64,000 nt of DNA from an uncultured Desulfobacterales bacterium (GCA_947259495.1 CAMYLV010000024.1:1-64000); one strand, 5' to 3'. Numbered from the stretch's first letter, positions 55,395 through 64,000 are shown. The notes: a model not told the origin generated them from the letters alone. Numbers and translations: made by a program.

Positions 55395-57779
55395 ATGACA
55401 CCTCGCAGACCCAAAAATCCTACCACCAAATCGTCAAGGCGCAAGGCCGGAAATTCATCCGCGGCAAAAGCCGTGAAGCGTGAAACAACGCAAATTCAAA
55501 AAGAGCGCTATCGCGTCCTGATAGAGGATGTTGCCGACGGTTTCTACGAAGTTGATCTAAAAGGCAATTTCTTATTTTTTAACAACGCGCTCTGTCGCAT
55601 ATTCGGTTACTCCCGCCGCAAAATTAAAAACAGCAACTTCCGTACATTTATGGATGAGATGAATGCGACAATTGCCTTGGAGGCTTTCAACCAAATCTAT
55701 CACACCGGCAAGGGTGTGGTAGATATCAATTGGGAAATCATTCGCAAGGACGGTGAAAGGCGACATCTGGAAATCTCCGCTAGCCTGATCAAGAATAACG
55801 ATGGTGAGTCGGTCGGCTTCAGGGGCATTGCCAGAGATGTGACCGATAAAGTCATAGCCCAGCAGGCATTGAGCGAGTCCGAAACCTGCGCGCTGGAGCT
55901 ATCCCAGCAAAGTCGGCGTGCCGAGCAGCGTTATCGGGCATTTTTAAGGTTTCTGCCCATTCCCGTATTCGTATTTAATCTGGATAATACGGTGTCCTAT
56001 TTGAACCCGGCTTTCGAAAATGTTTTTGGCTGGCGCTTCCAGGAGCTGCAGGGCAAGAAAATACCTTTTGTCCCCGAAAATTTTAAGGAACAGACCATTG
56101 AGGGTATCCGGCGTTTGCACCAGGATAAGATTATTCGTGGATTTGAAACCAAACGGCTGACCAAAGACGGGCGGCTACTGGATATCATTGTCGACGGTGC
56201 GATTTTTTATGACGAGCAAAATCAGCCTGCCGGCCAGGTCGTCACCCTGCGGGATGTGACCGAGGAAAAGCGCAATGCGCGTTTCAACCGGGCCCTTTTT
56301 CGTATTGCCCGCGCCATGTATCAGTATCGGGGCCTGGACCAGCGTCTGGCGCTGATAACCAAGGAAATTCAAGATTTGCTGGGCGTCGAAGGCGCCATGG
56401 TTATTTTGCTGGACGAAGCAAATCATGAATTTTTTTTCCGAGAAGCCGTCTTTGATAGAACCGAAACCGGCACCAACTTTAAAGAGATCCGCTACCCGGC
56501 GGACAAAGGCATTGCCGGATTGGTATATCGTACCGGTAAGCCGCAGATTATAAAAGACGCTTATCAGAGCCCGTATTTCGCGCGCGAGGTTGATCTTAAG
56601 GCCAAATATCGTACGCGCAACATGCTGGATGTGCCGTTGATGCTTGAGGGGCGCATGATCGGCGTGTTGTGCGCCGTCAACAAAAAAGAGAGCGAGTTTG
56701 ACCAGTCCGATATTGAACTGTTGACGACCGTCGGCAATCTGGTGGCACTGCCGATTGAAAATGCCGGCATCAATGAAGAGCTCAAACGCTCTTACGAAGA
56801 TGTCAAAAGCTTGAACCGCACCAAAGACCGCGTGATTCACCATCTGTCCCATGAATTAAAAACCCCGGTTTCTATCTTATCGGCATCATTGAATCTTCTG
56901 AAAAAACGCTTCGCCGAAATGGCGGATCAGGGATGGGAACCCATTTTTGACCGCGCCCAAAGAAATTTACAGCGTCTGCTGGAGATGCAGTATCAATTGG
57001 AAGACATCCTGCGCGAAAAGGATTACAAAGCCTTTTATATGCTCTCCGCCCTGCTGGACGCGTGTGTGGATGAACTGGAGGCATCGATATCCCTGGAGCT
57101 GGGAGAAAAAGACATCATTCAAAAGATCCGCCGGCACATTGAAGATATCTATGGACCCCGTATAGCCAAATCAGAGGTGATTGAGCTGGGGCCGTTCGTA
57201 AAGGACAAAATAAACGCCCTGCGTCCCAGGTTTGCGCATCGCAAGTGCCGTTTGAGAACATATGCATCGCAGACCGCACATGTCTACCTTCCGCCGGACG
57301 TTTTAGGAAAAGTTGTCGAAGGTCTGGTTCGCAACGCCGTTGAAAACACACCCGATGGCGCAAAGATATCTGTAAAGGTGCGCAAAGGTGAAATGGGCCC
57401 TGAATTGGAAGTCAAAGATAATGGTATCGGCATCAGCAAAGAAAATCTGCGATTGATTTTCGAAAATTATTTTACCTCCTATGACACCATGCAGTATTCT
57501 ACCCGGCAGCCCTATGATTTTAAAGCCGGTGGAAAAGGCTTTGATTTGCTGCGCATGAAAATATTTTCAGAAAGGTATAACTTCAAAATAAAGATGACAT
57601 CTCAGCTCTGTAAATTGGTCAATGCAAAGGGGTGTGAATGCCCGGGCAATGTAGCGGATTGCACACCGGACGCTGAAACCAAAGATTGCCACAACAGCGG
57701 TGGAACAACGGTGACGGTGCAGTTTTACCCGGCCGAGCGATTTAGCAAAAGAAAGCCATCCGGCCAGGGTAAAAGATAA
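55395..57779 (+). CDS. PAS-PAS-GAF sensor histidine kinase with Cys-rich insert
   Basis: A 794-residue soluble kinase with no membrane spans. A basic N-terminus is followed by PAS 1 (about 35-150), PAS 2 (about 175-290) and GAF (about 305-455). A HisKA domain follows with His 486 in HLSHELKTPVSIL, then a HATPase domain with Asn 647 (VRNAVENTPDG) and DNGIGI (675-680). Near the end of the ATPase domain five cysteines occur within 27 residues (739-765), suggesting a metal or cluster site. The start abuts a dispersed repeat and has only a weak ribosome binding site. No response regulator is adjacent. Confidence 0.92.
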   Translation: MTPRRPKNPTTKSSRRKAGNSSAAKAVKRETTQIQKERYRVLIEDVADGFYEVDLKGNFLFFNNALCRIFGYSRRKIKNSNFRTFMDEMNATIALEAFNQIYHTGKGVVDINWEIIRKDGERRHLEISASLIKNNDGESVGFRGIARDVTDKVIAQQALSESETCALELSQQSRRAEQRYRAFLRFLPIPVFVFNLDNTVSYLNPAFENVFGWRFQELQGKKIPFVPENFKEQTIEGIRRLHQDKIIRGFETKRLTKDGRLLDIIVDGAIFYDEQNQPAGQVVTLRDVTEEKRNARFNRALFRIARAMYQYRGLDQRLALITKEIQDLLGVEGAMVILLDEANHEFFFREAVFDRTETGTNFKEIRYPADKGIAGLVYRTGKPQIIKDAYQSPYFAREVDLKAKYRTRNMLDVPLMLEGRMIGVLCAVNKKESEFDQSDIELLTTVGNLVALPIENAGINEELKRSYEDVKSLNRTKDRVIHHLSHELKTPVSILSASLNLLKKRFAEMADQGWEPIFDRAQRNLQRLLEMQYQLEDILREKDYKAFYMLSALLDACVDELEASISLELGEKDIIQKIRRHIEDIYGPRIAKSEVIELGPFVKDKINALRPRFAHRKCRLRTYASQTAHVYLPPDVLGKVVEGLVRNAVENTPDGAKISVKVRKGEMGPELEVKDNGIGISKENLRLIFENYFTSYDTMQYSTRQPYDFKAGGKGFDLLRMKIFSERYNFKIKMTSQLCKLVNAKGCECPGNVADCTPDAETKDCHNSGGTTVTVQFYPAERFSKRKPSGQGKR

Positions 57780-57847
57780 GATGGCAGCGCGGACGGTTAA
57801 ACCTTTGAATTGAAAATAATATTGGTAAAAAAGTAATTTGTCATCTG

Positions 57848-57900
57848 ATTATTGCATGAGTCTGAGGTTTTTATATACGCATTAATTTTCATGCAATAAT
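57848..57900 (+). repeat. Perfect 12-bp inverted repeat containing dispersed word C
   Basis: ATTATTGCATGA (57848-57859) and TCATGCAATAAT (57889-57900) are exact reverse complements with a 29-base loop. The right arm overlaps CATTAATTTTCATGCAA, the reverse complement of the word at 37710. It lies downstream of the kinase gene and may be a short mobile or processing element. Confidence 0.7.
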
Positions 57901-57967
57901 TAGAAGCCATTTCAAAACCCCGTTTCAGCCGATTTGCGGCTTTTGCAAAGCGCTAAGCTTGTTGCAC

Positions 57968-58012
57968 TAAATCTTAAAAACTCGGGCTAAAGCCCTCAAA
58001 CAATTCAAGATT
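57968..58012 (+). repeat. Structured intergenic hairpin
   Basis: AAATCTT (57968-57974) pairs with AAGATTT (58006-58012), and inside it GGGCT (57983-57987) pairs with AGCCC (57990-57994). The element occupies the spacer just before the short kinase gene. Confidence 0.6.
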
Positions 58013-58056
58013 TTACGCTCCACTAAAAATTTTTCAGAGATATTGAAATTGAATTT

Positions 58057-58782
58057 TTGGTCCATGAACTCAAAGATCCCATTGCAATTATTGAAACCGG
58101 TCTGCGAACCCTGCTCGAGCGCCAGGATAAATTCGGGGCTTTATCCACGCGTCAGGAAAATACATTAAAGCGTACCTTGCGGAACTCGAAAAAAGCCCGG
58201 GAGTTGCTCCACAACATGTTGGAGATTGGCCGGGCCGAAGCTGGGTGCTTTCTCGGTGAGCGCTTCCGTCCGGCAAAATCAATCTTACAGGCGTTGGAAG
58301 ATGCTCTTGAATCCAATGCCTGGGGAGTTTTTGAAAAGTATGTTGGCTATCATAATACGCCTGAAGCCCTTGAATATTTAAAAACCCGTGGCATAGTTGT
58401 GGATATTTCGCCCCAGATGAATGATCTGGAAATGTTTCAGGATGAGGTTAAGTTTCGCCAGATTGTCGGCAATCTGATGAAAAACGCGCTTCATCATCGG
58501 CAGCAGCGTGTCGAGGTCCGACTCGAAAGGGATGGCAATGATCTGGTGGTGGCGGTCGGCGATGATGGACCCGGCATTGAGCCGGAACATCATGAAATGG
58601 TATTTCAACGCTATGCCCAGGTCAAAGAATGCGCGATTGTCTCCCGCAAAGGACATGGTCTGGGGTTGGCCGGGGCTAACATTATCTCCCGCTGCCTGGG
58701 GGGTAAGCTCAAGCTGGAAAGCGAGAAAGGCAAGGGGGCTACCTTTCGATTAACGATACCGTTGAGTCTTGACAGTGAGTAG
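58057..58782 (+). CDS. Short sensor histidine kinase, possibly 5'-truncated
   Basis: The 241-residue frame starts almost at the phospho-acceptor (MVHELKDPIAIIE), followed by the dimerisation helices, then HATPase with Asn in VGNLMKNALHH, DDGPGIEPEHHE and GHGLGLAGANIIS. No sensor domain is present. The start is TTG 58057 with no clear ribosome binding site; the frame is closed by a TAA about 30 bases upstream. It may be a stand-alone kinase core or the remainder of a longer gene whose sensor part was lost. Confidence 0.75.
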   Translation: MVHELKDPIAIIETGLRTLLERQDKFGALSTRQENTLKRTLRNSKKARELLHNMLEIGRAEAGCFLGERFRPAKSILQALEDALESNAWGVFEKYVGYHNTPEALEYLKTRGIVVDISPQMNDLEMFQDEVKFRQIVGNLMKNALHHRQQRVEVRLERDGNDLVVAVGDDGPGIEPEHHEMVFQRYAQVKECAIVSRKGHGLGLAGANIISRCLGGKLKLESEKGKGATFRLTIPLSLDSE

Positions 58783-58799
58783 GTTGCAATCCGTTTAAT

Positions 58800-58979
58800 T
58801 TATGGTGGACCAATCTGTCGTTGATTTTTGTTGATCTTAAACAAATAGGGGCAAGAGTCAAAAGCAGACTTGAACCCTTTCAGCTCTCTAAGAACTGGTA
58901 CGATAAATTCATTGACGATTCGATTTGCTTTGTCGATTTTACCCCTTTGAAATTCAACAATGACAACTCTTGAGTACAT
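58800..58979 (-). pseudogene. Fragment resembling an antibiotic-biosynthesis-monooxygenase (ABM) protein
   Basis: A 59-residue frame begins YSRVVIVEFQRGKIDKANRI and reaches ELKGFKSAF, as ABM-fold proteins of about 100 residues do. The expected second half is missing: it ends in an unrelated Lys/Asn-rich stretch. A good ribosome binding site (GGAGG) precedes the ATG, so it may still be translated. Most likely a truncated remnant; similarity is modest. Confidence 0.45.
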
Positions 58980-59019
58980 AGTTTTTCCTCCTTTCAATCC
59001 ATCGTATTTTCAAATCTGG

Positions 59020-59150
59020 TGTCAAACAATGGGCTTGAAAAATATGGTCGCCGGAAAAAAAAGGGAAAATCCATAGGCTCGGATTCACCCTTCTGAGTTG
59101 TGATTTCAATCGAATATCCAAACAATTTTCAGATTTGATATCTACCGAAT
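59020..59150 (+). repeat. Dispersed repeat B, copy 1
   Basis: This stretch matches 62335-62462 in direct orientation. The core shared words are ATCCATAGGCTCGGATTCAC, CTGAGTTGTGATT, ATCGAATATC and AATTTTCAGA followed by TTGATAT. No gene is visible between 58980 and 59250. Confidence 0.8.
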
Positions 59151-59250
59151 CGTTGGCCCAAAGGTTTTAGAACTGCAAAGATAGCGGTGTTAAATATCAG
59201 TAGAACCACCTATGAGTTCAATTATTTAAACTGAACCAAATAAAATACCA

Positions 59251-60621
59251 TCACTTCAATCCCGTCCTCCGCAGGCTGTCATGTAGGTGCTCTAACACCG
59301 CTTGATTTTTATAGGGAAGCCTCTGTCTCAGAGCCTGCAGGGAGGCCTGTGGATTTACTCTCACGAGCTCTTCCACCTCAGCCCGAGCCTCTTCCTCCCT
59401 TCCTATCTCATTGTAACTGGCAGCCAAAAAGACATGGGCAGGCATAAAATTCGAGTTGCGGTCCAGGACTCTTTTGAGTGTTTCAATCGCCTCTACGTAG
59501 CGACCTGTTAAGAAATAGGCATGGCCCAATTCCCATAAGTAATAGACTGGATACATTGGGTTGAGCCGCATCGCTTTCTTTACCAACGCGATAGCTTTCT
59601 CTGGTCTTCCAGCAAAATTTAGAATATACCCCAGCCCCACAAGGTTATCAGCATTGTTGGGACTGAGAGCGATAGCCTTCTCATGCTGTTTTTTCCATAA
59701 ATAGACTTTGCCCAATAGGTGGTGGCCTAAAGGTAGTGAGTCATCCAGGTCTAATGTTTTTTGAGCAAGTTCAAGGGCACGCTCGAGAGACCGGGGGTCT
59801 TGACCCCAGCCGAGGGTCCAATCATGGAAATAGGTGAAACCCAATGCTGAATAAGCTATTGCAAACTCGGGGTCCAGATCAACGGCTCGCTTAAACAGTT
59901 GCCGTGCCCGGGCATTAGCTTCTTTCGTAAAGCGATTTTGATACTCCATCCCTTGCAAAGAGAAGTCATAGGCCTGCATGTTGTCGGTGTATTTGCTTAG
60001 CAGACGCTCTTGTTCATCCTCCGTCAATTTCACTTCCAGAGCGGCTACTATCTTCTGCGCCACCTCGTCTTGTAGTGCAAAAATGTCTTTTAAGTCCCGG
60101 TCATACCGCTCGGCCCAAAGGTGCCCCTCCGTGGTTGTATCCACCAGTTGTGCTGTGATCCGAACCCTGCCATTCGCCTTGCGGACACTGCCTTCCAGTA
60201 CATGCCTTACCCCAAGTTCCTTTCCCACTTCCGTTATTTTGATTGCCTTGCCCTTATAGGTAAAGACAGAGTGGCGGGCGATGACAAACAGGCCTGATAT
60301 CTTAGAAAGATCAGTGATAATATCCTCGGTTATCCCATCGCTAAAATAATCTTGCTCTGGATCGCCACTCAGGTTTTCGAATGGGAGCACGGCAATGGAT
60401 GGCTTGTCGGGCAGGGAAAAACCCATTATATCCGAGGAAGCCGGTTCTATCTGCGCTGCTTGACGGTGGTGTAGGTACCAGCCTATGAATCCCCCTGCGA
60501 CAACTATCAGAACAATAATTGCAGATAGCGCCGCCTTTCTCCAGGTTTTTCTTTTAATTTTATTATCCGCGATAACTTTCCGGGCAGTTTCAGGTTTCAT
60601 TAAAATACTATAAACGCGCAC
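59251..60621 (-). CDS. TolB-like/TPR protein, remnant of an adenylate cyclase-TPR fusion
   Basis: The 456-residue frame has a membrane span (about 30-50), a TolB/FlgO-like domain with KPSIAVLPFENLSGDPEQDY and GLFVIARHSVFTYKG, then TPR repeats (about 200-430). This is the C-terminal half of a common class III cyclase-TPR family. The frame continues open upstream of GTG 60621: RYEYDGEQTVKNIKEP, the cyclase-domain end, precedes it. An in-frame TGA at 60769-60771 closes it and no cyclase domain follows. Likely decayed, or restarted as a TPR-only protein. Confidence 0.75.
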   Translation of the reverse strand: MRVYSILMKPETARKVIADNKIKRKTWRKAALSAIIVLIVVAGGFIGWYLHHRQAAQIEPASSDIMGFSLPDKPSIAVLPFENLSGDPEQDYFSDGITEDIITDLSKISGLFVIARHSVFTYKGKAIKITEVGKELGVRHVLEGSVRKANGRVRITAQLVDTTTEGHLWAERYDRDLKDIFALQDEVAQKIVAALEVKLTEDEQERLLSKYTDNMQAYDFSLQGMEYQNRFTKEANARARQLFKRAVDLDPEFAIAYSALGFTYFHDWTLGWGQDPRSLERALELAQKTLDLDDSLPLGHHLLGKVYLWKKQHEKAIALSPNNADNLVGLGYILNFAGRPEKAIALVKKAMRLNPMYPVYYLWELGHAYFLTGRYVEAIETLKRVLDRNSNFMPAHVFLAASYNEIGREEEARAEVEELVRVNPQASLQALRQRLPYKNQAVLEHLHDSLRRTGLK

Positions 60622-60932
60622 TGGCTCTTTGATATTCTTGACTGTCTGCTCGCCATCGTATTCGTACCTGAGAGGATTGTAATTAAAGTCATCCTTTTCT
60701 ATCGATAAATCGCAGTGAGGTCCAGTGACAATGATTGAATCAATATCATCAGGTAGCTTGCCTGAAACTCAAGCATACTTGCATTATGGATAAGTCCCGC
60801 CATAGTTAACCATATGGATGGTATTCAAAAGTTGAAAAAAAGTAGGAGCCGTGGACATCAACATATTGTGATTGGAGCTTAGGGCAAAAAATGTATGGTT
60901 GAGAATACATGCATTTTTGAGATAGGGTATAG
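60622..60932. other. Degraded 5' region of the cyclase-TPR gene and spacer
   Basis: Read on the minus strand, 60622-60768 stays open in frame with the TPR gene and encodes the last residues of a cyclase linker. The part from 60772 to 60932 shows no recognisable coding sequence. Confidence 0.6.
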
Positions 60933-62117
60933 CTAGTCTAACGGCAAGCGCCGAAAGTATCCGGGGTTTTCCGGATTATAATAATGATCCATTGGGCCAT
61001 TTTTCCGGTAATCCTGATGCCAGTGATTGAAGGCATCCTGATCCAGCGTCACTCCGAGACCGGGACCTTCCGGCACATCCACCACATTGTTTCGCGGTTT
61101 AAAAGGACCTCCCTGGATGACATCGCCGATTTGCCAGCGCTTTAAAGATTGACTGGGTTCGTGTATCCATTGCGTGGCGGCGGTTACATGCAAGTAGGCA
61201 GCCGTACAGATCCCCGCGTCACCGCTATAACACCAGAAACCGATACCCATGGCCTCACATGCTCCGATGAATCGAATCGCCCGATTAATGCCACCCAGTA
61301 CGGCGAAATTGGTGACAAATGCATCCGGAACCCCCAACGCCACAGCCCGTCGAATGTCGGGTACGTGGGAGGAAAATGGAATGCTTGAGTGCTGGCGCAG
61401 CGACGCCATTTCTTCAAAGGTGGCCACGGGGTCTTCATAGTTACGGATGTTATAGGGTTCAATTTCACGCAATATCTGGCGGGCAGCAGACAGTGACCAC
61501 GACATGTTCGAATCGAGCCGGATCATCACTTCTGCACCGAGTTTTTCACGCAGGCATTTAACCGTAGCAACTTCAAGGTGAGGATCACCGAGGCTCAGCT
61601 TGCCTTCAAACATGGTGGATTTATGCTCTTCCTGCATTTTGACACAATAGTCGGCAACCGCCTCAGGAGTTACTTCTCCGCCATGTCCTTCCTTTGCCAC
61701 CCTGAAAGCAAAGTATTCGGTAAATGGAATTTTCTTGCGTACGGCGCCTCCGAGCAATTCGTACAGCGGTTGGTTCCATGCTTTGCCCCGTATATCCCAA
61801 AGCGCAATCTCAATGCCGCCGAATGCCTTGACAACCGAAGCGTCATCTGTATTCTGGACCACACACCACTCCGGTAAGCATCGCATCTCACAGCCGGCGA
61901 TATCGATGGGATCATGGCCGATTAACCGGGGCCCCATATGGTTATTGATCACCTCGGCACAATCTCCCGACGGCGACTCCCCGAGTCCAACAATCCCTTC
62001 ATCGGTTTCAACTTCAATGATCGTTTTCGTTGTACCCGGATAAGATCCGACCGACCAGTAAAAAGGAGCCTCAAGGGGAATGTTGACCGGTGTGGCACGC
62101 ACTTGCGAAATTTTCAT
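60933..62117 (-). CDS. Enolase-superfamily dehydratase/racemase (mandelate racemase/muconate lactonizing type)
   Basis: A 394-residue enzyme that abstracts a proton alpha to a carboxylate with Mg. The N-terminal lid domain (KISQVRATPVNIPLEAPFYW) is followed by a barrel with a Lys in FEGKLSLGD. Metal-ligand acids are in IRLDSNMSW and RNYEDPVA, and a catalytic His candidate is in SSHVPD. It is closest in style to glucarate- or galactarate-dehydratase-like members, but the substrate cannot be assigned. I use ATG 62117, preceded by AAAGGAGG, rather than the upstream ATG at 62171. Confidence 0.88.
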   Translation of the reverse strand: MKISQVRATPVNIPLEAPFYWSVGSYPGTTKTIIEVETDEGIVGLGESPSGDCAEVINNHMGPRLIGHDPIDIAGCEMRCLPEWCVVQNTDDASVVKAFGGIEIALWDIRGKAWNQPLYELLGGAVRKKIPFTEYFAFRVAKEGHGGEVTPEAVADYCVKMQEEHKSTMFEGKLSLGDPHLEVATVKCLREKLGAEVMIRLDSNMSWSLSAARQILREIEPYNIRNYEDPVATFEEMASLRQHSSIPFSSHVPDIRRAVALGVPDAFVTNFAVLGGINRAIRFIGACEAMGIGFWCYSGDAGICTAAYLHVTAATQWIHEPSQSLKRWQIGDVIQGGPFKPRNNVVDVPEGPGLGVTLDQDAFNHWHQDYRKNGPMDHYYNPENPGYFRRLPLD

Positions 62118-62846
62118 TTCAAGTCCTCCTTTCCTGGTTGCGGTCCAAATTATACCTACAACCCATATCATAATTAACGTAAATTGAGGGTTCCAGCAGG
62201 TGGTGATACCATATCAGACAACCAAATATCATCCGATCGTGAGATATTGAATATGTCAAGATATCAGGCTTTCTAAAATTATTGCAGATACAAAAGCGAT
62301 ATGTGAAACTTATCGGATTTGGGTGATTGATGTCAAATCATGGTTCCGAAAAATACGGCTTTGCGACAATAAAAAGGCAAATCCATAGGCTCGGATTCAC
62401 CCCTCTGAGTTGTGATTAAAATCGAATATCACAGGAATTTTCAGAATTGATATTTGCCGTTTGGAGGTATATGCATAAAATCATGGCCAGAGATATATGG
62501 TTCTTTTAGTGATATCCATAATAAGGGCAGGGCCGTTATGACCCTGCGCGGGCTATTACATCTATAAAAGTTTAAATCTAATATTCAATTCAAGGTATCC
62601 CGACAGCAGCTAAACTCGTGTTGGGCTCTTAGCCTGGCTGATAAGGCTATGTTCCAGATAAAGCAAACTAGTGAAATCTATTCGGCATCACCAAATATAT
62701 TATGATCCTTTGGGTTTATTGAGGTGATCCCCAAATAATTTGCTTTGACTTCTACTTTTTTGTGATTAAGGTTTTTTGAATAATTATATTGAACTTTGAG
62801 CGTTTTGGGGTAAAACCGGTCATACCGATTTCTGGAAGGAGAAAAA
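62118..62846. other. Large intergenic region upstream of mscS
   Basis: No credible gene is seen in 729 bases. It contains repeat B copy 2 (62335-62462) and a small GCAGGG/CCCTGC hairpin (62527-62547) without a T-run. It ends with GGAAGGAG before the mscS start. Both flanking genes read away from it, so it must hold two promoters. Confidence 0.6.
62335..62462 (+). repeat. Dispersed repeat B, copy 2
   Basis: This is the direct-orientation match to 59020-59150, with the same AAATCCATAGGCTCGGATTC core. Together the two copies bracket the cyclase-TPR remnant and the enolase-superfamily gene. Confidence 0.8.
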
Positions 62847-64000
62847 ATGAAATTGAAGCATGTTCTAAAAAACCAAAGGATTTTAAGTGCATTTATTATT
62901 TGGGCCATTATTTTGGTACCTTTCTCAGGTACTTTCGCTGAGAGTGATAAAAAACCAGAACCGACACCGTTGACAACGAATAATCCTAACATTTCGAAAG
63001 AAGAACTGGAATACCTTGTTGAACCACTGACAAAGGATGATCTTTCTGTGGAAGCCAATGGTTGGCTGCAAGTATTAAAAAAACATGTTGGGAAAGTAAG
63101 TGACACGCAAATCCAGATTCTGACAGCTAAAGGTGATGAGAAAACAAAATTGCTTGAAACTGTAAACAAGCTCAAAGAGGAACAGACTGCCTTAACCGAC
63201 CGTTTAAAAGTGGTGATAGAAGAATTAAAATCAAAACGGGGCGAAATTAAAGATTACGAATCATATATCACAGCAATAACCGGAGTTACGGTAGATGTTT
63301 CAGATGCGAGTGCAACCTGGACGGTAATTACGGGCTGGTTAAAATCAACCGAAGGCGGTATTCGTTGGGCTAAAAACCTTTCATTTTTTTTGGTTATCAT
63401 ATTGATTTCATGGATCTTGTCAAAGGTTGTTAGCAAAGCTGTTGAAAAAGCTGTCGCTAATATTAAAAGTGCTTCTGCGCTTTTGAAAGTATTTATTGTG
63501 AATATATGCCGAAAAGCAGTTTTCATAGTCGGTTTTGTCGTGGCCTTATCGATGCTGGAGGTCAACGTTGGACCTTTATTGGCTGCCATCGGTGCCGTGG
63601 GCTTTATCATGGGTTTTGCCCTTCAAGGCACTTTAAGTAATTTTGCTGCCGGTATCATGATACTGATTTATCGACCGTACGATGTCGGTGATTTCGTTGA
63701 TGTTGGTGGCGTCTTGGGGAAGGTAGATGCCATGACGATTGTATCAACAACGCTAAGAAAACCTGACAATCAAAAAGTCGTCGTGCCGAACAATAAGATT
63801 TGGGGAGATATCATCACCAATATAACCGGCACTTCTAAGCGTCGCGTTGATTTGGTGTTTGGTATTGGCTATAGTGATGACATCGGAAAGGCCCAAAAAA
63901 TATTGGAAAAAATTTTGGCAAATAATGAATCGATCCTAAAAGACCCCGAACCCGTCGTTAAAGTTCACGAATTAGCCGATTCTTCAGTTAACTTTGTGGT
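62847..64000 (+). CDS. Mechanosensitive channel, MscS family (runs off window)
   Basis: An open frame of 384 codons to the window edge, starting at ATG 62847 after GGAAGGAG. It has an N-terminal signal-type segment (residues about 12-31, ending FAES) and a periplasmic region with coiled-coil character (about 60-135). Membrane spans follow, then the MscS pore helix GAVGFIMGFALQGTLSNFAA and the beta domain IYRPYDVGDFVDVGG. The family opens under membrane tension to release osmolytes. The C-terminus lies beyond the window. Confidence 0.93.
   Translation, partial: MKLKHVLKNQRILSAFIIWAIILVPFSGTFAESDKKPEPTPLTTNNPNISKEELEYLVEPLTKDDLSVEANGWLQVLKKHVGKVSDTQIQILTAKGDEKTKLLETVNKLKEEQTALTDRLKVVIEELKSKRGEIKDYESYITAITGVTVDVSDASATWTVITGWLKSTEGGIRWAKNLSFFLVIILISWILSKVVSKAVEKAVANIKSASALLKVFIVNICRKAVFIVGFVVALSMLEVNVGPLLAAIGAVGFIMGFALQGTLSNFAAGIMILIYRPYDVGDFVDVGGVLGKVDAMTIVSTTLRKPDNQKVVVPNNKIWGDIITNITGTSKRRVDLVFGIGYSDDIGKAQKILEKILANNESILKDPEPVVKVHELADSSVNFV

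Noticed and set aside
62527-62547. Terminator GCAGGG/CCCTGC upstream of mscS
   Set aside because: The stem is only six base pairs, has no T-run, and lies between divergent genes.

Overview
The window is about 47-50% GC by eye. It reads as a chromosomal segment of a Desulfobacterota (delta-proteobacterial, Desulfobacterales-like) anaerobe. This rests on the gene order, a nondecarboxylating-type glutaryl-CoA dehydrogenase with ETF, an AblB-type acetyltransferase beside a KamA-type radical SAM protein, a TRAP transporter, and spacer repeat styles I associate with that group. The assignment is an inference; no 16S gene is present.

Region 1 (1-30.4 kb) is a nearly unbroken translation and transcription super-cluster on the + strand: 3' end of a tuf copy, rpmG, tRNA-Trp, secE, nusG, rplKAJL, rpoBC, rpsLG, a complete second tuf, then the S10-spc-alpha genes from rpsJ to rplQ, closed by a strong terminator. 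fusA is missing between rpsG and tuf, and adk and map are missing between secY and infA. Its most striking feature is in rpoC: about 96 codons with clear parvulin (PpiC-type prolyl isomerase) similarity are inserted in frame in beta-prime, between the active-site region and the secondary-channel rim region. The rpsJ gene lacks its usual 5' end, and its only in-frame starts lie inside tuf. Many spacers in this cluster carry inverted arrays of degenerate 6-10 bp words that differ from spacer to spacer.

Region 2 (30.6-37.7 kb) is a spermidine/putrescine-type ABC importer (two permeases, a 68-aa protein of unknown function, a Tat-exported binding protein and an ATPase), followed by a proline-racemase-family enzyme and an overlapping amidohydrolase. 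It is probably one uptake-plus-catabolism operon for an amine or amino-acid-like solute.

Region 3 (37.8-43.9 kb) has a minus-strand pair, an AblB-like acetyltransferase and an 825-aa KamA-family protein whose barrel is internally duplicated with a cluster-less second copy. A class I/II aminotransferase and a thioredoxin-fold protein follow.

Region 4 (44.1-54.0 kb) looks like a dicarboxylate/glutarate module: two subunits of a glutaconate-type CoA-transferase, a DctPQM TRAP importer, a nondecarboxylating-type glutaryl-CoA dehydrogenase and EtfBA. It also holds two paralogous stand-alone receiver proteins with an unusual shared C-terminal tail.

Region 5 (54.1-64 kb) is more accessory: a carboxymuconolactone-decarboxylase-family protein, a double-ACT protein, a PAS-PAS-GAF histidine kinase with a cysteine-rich insert, a short kinase, a remnant of a cyclase-TPR protein, an enolase-superfamily dehydratase and the start of an MscS channel. 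Two families of about 100-130 bp dispersed repeats occur here; one pair flanks the cyclase remnant and the dehydratase.
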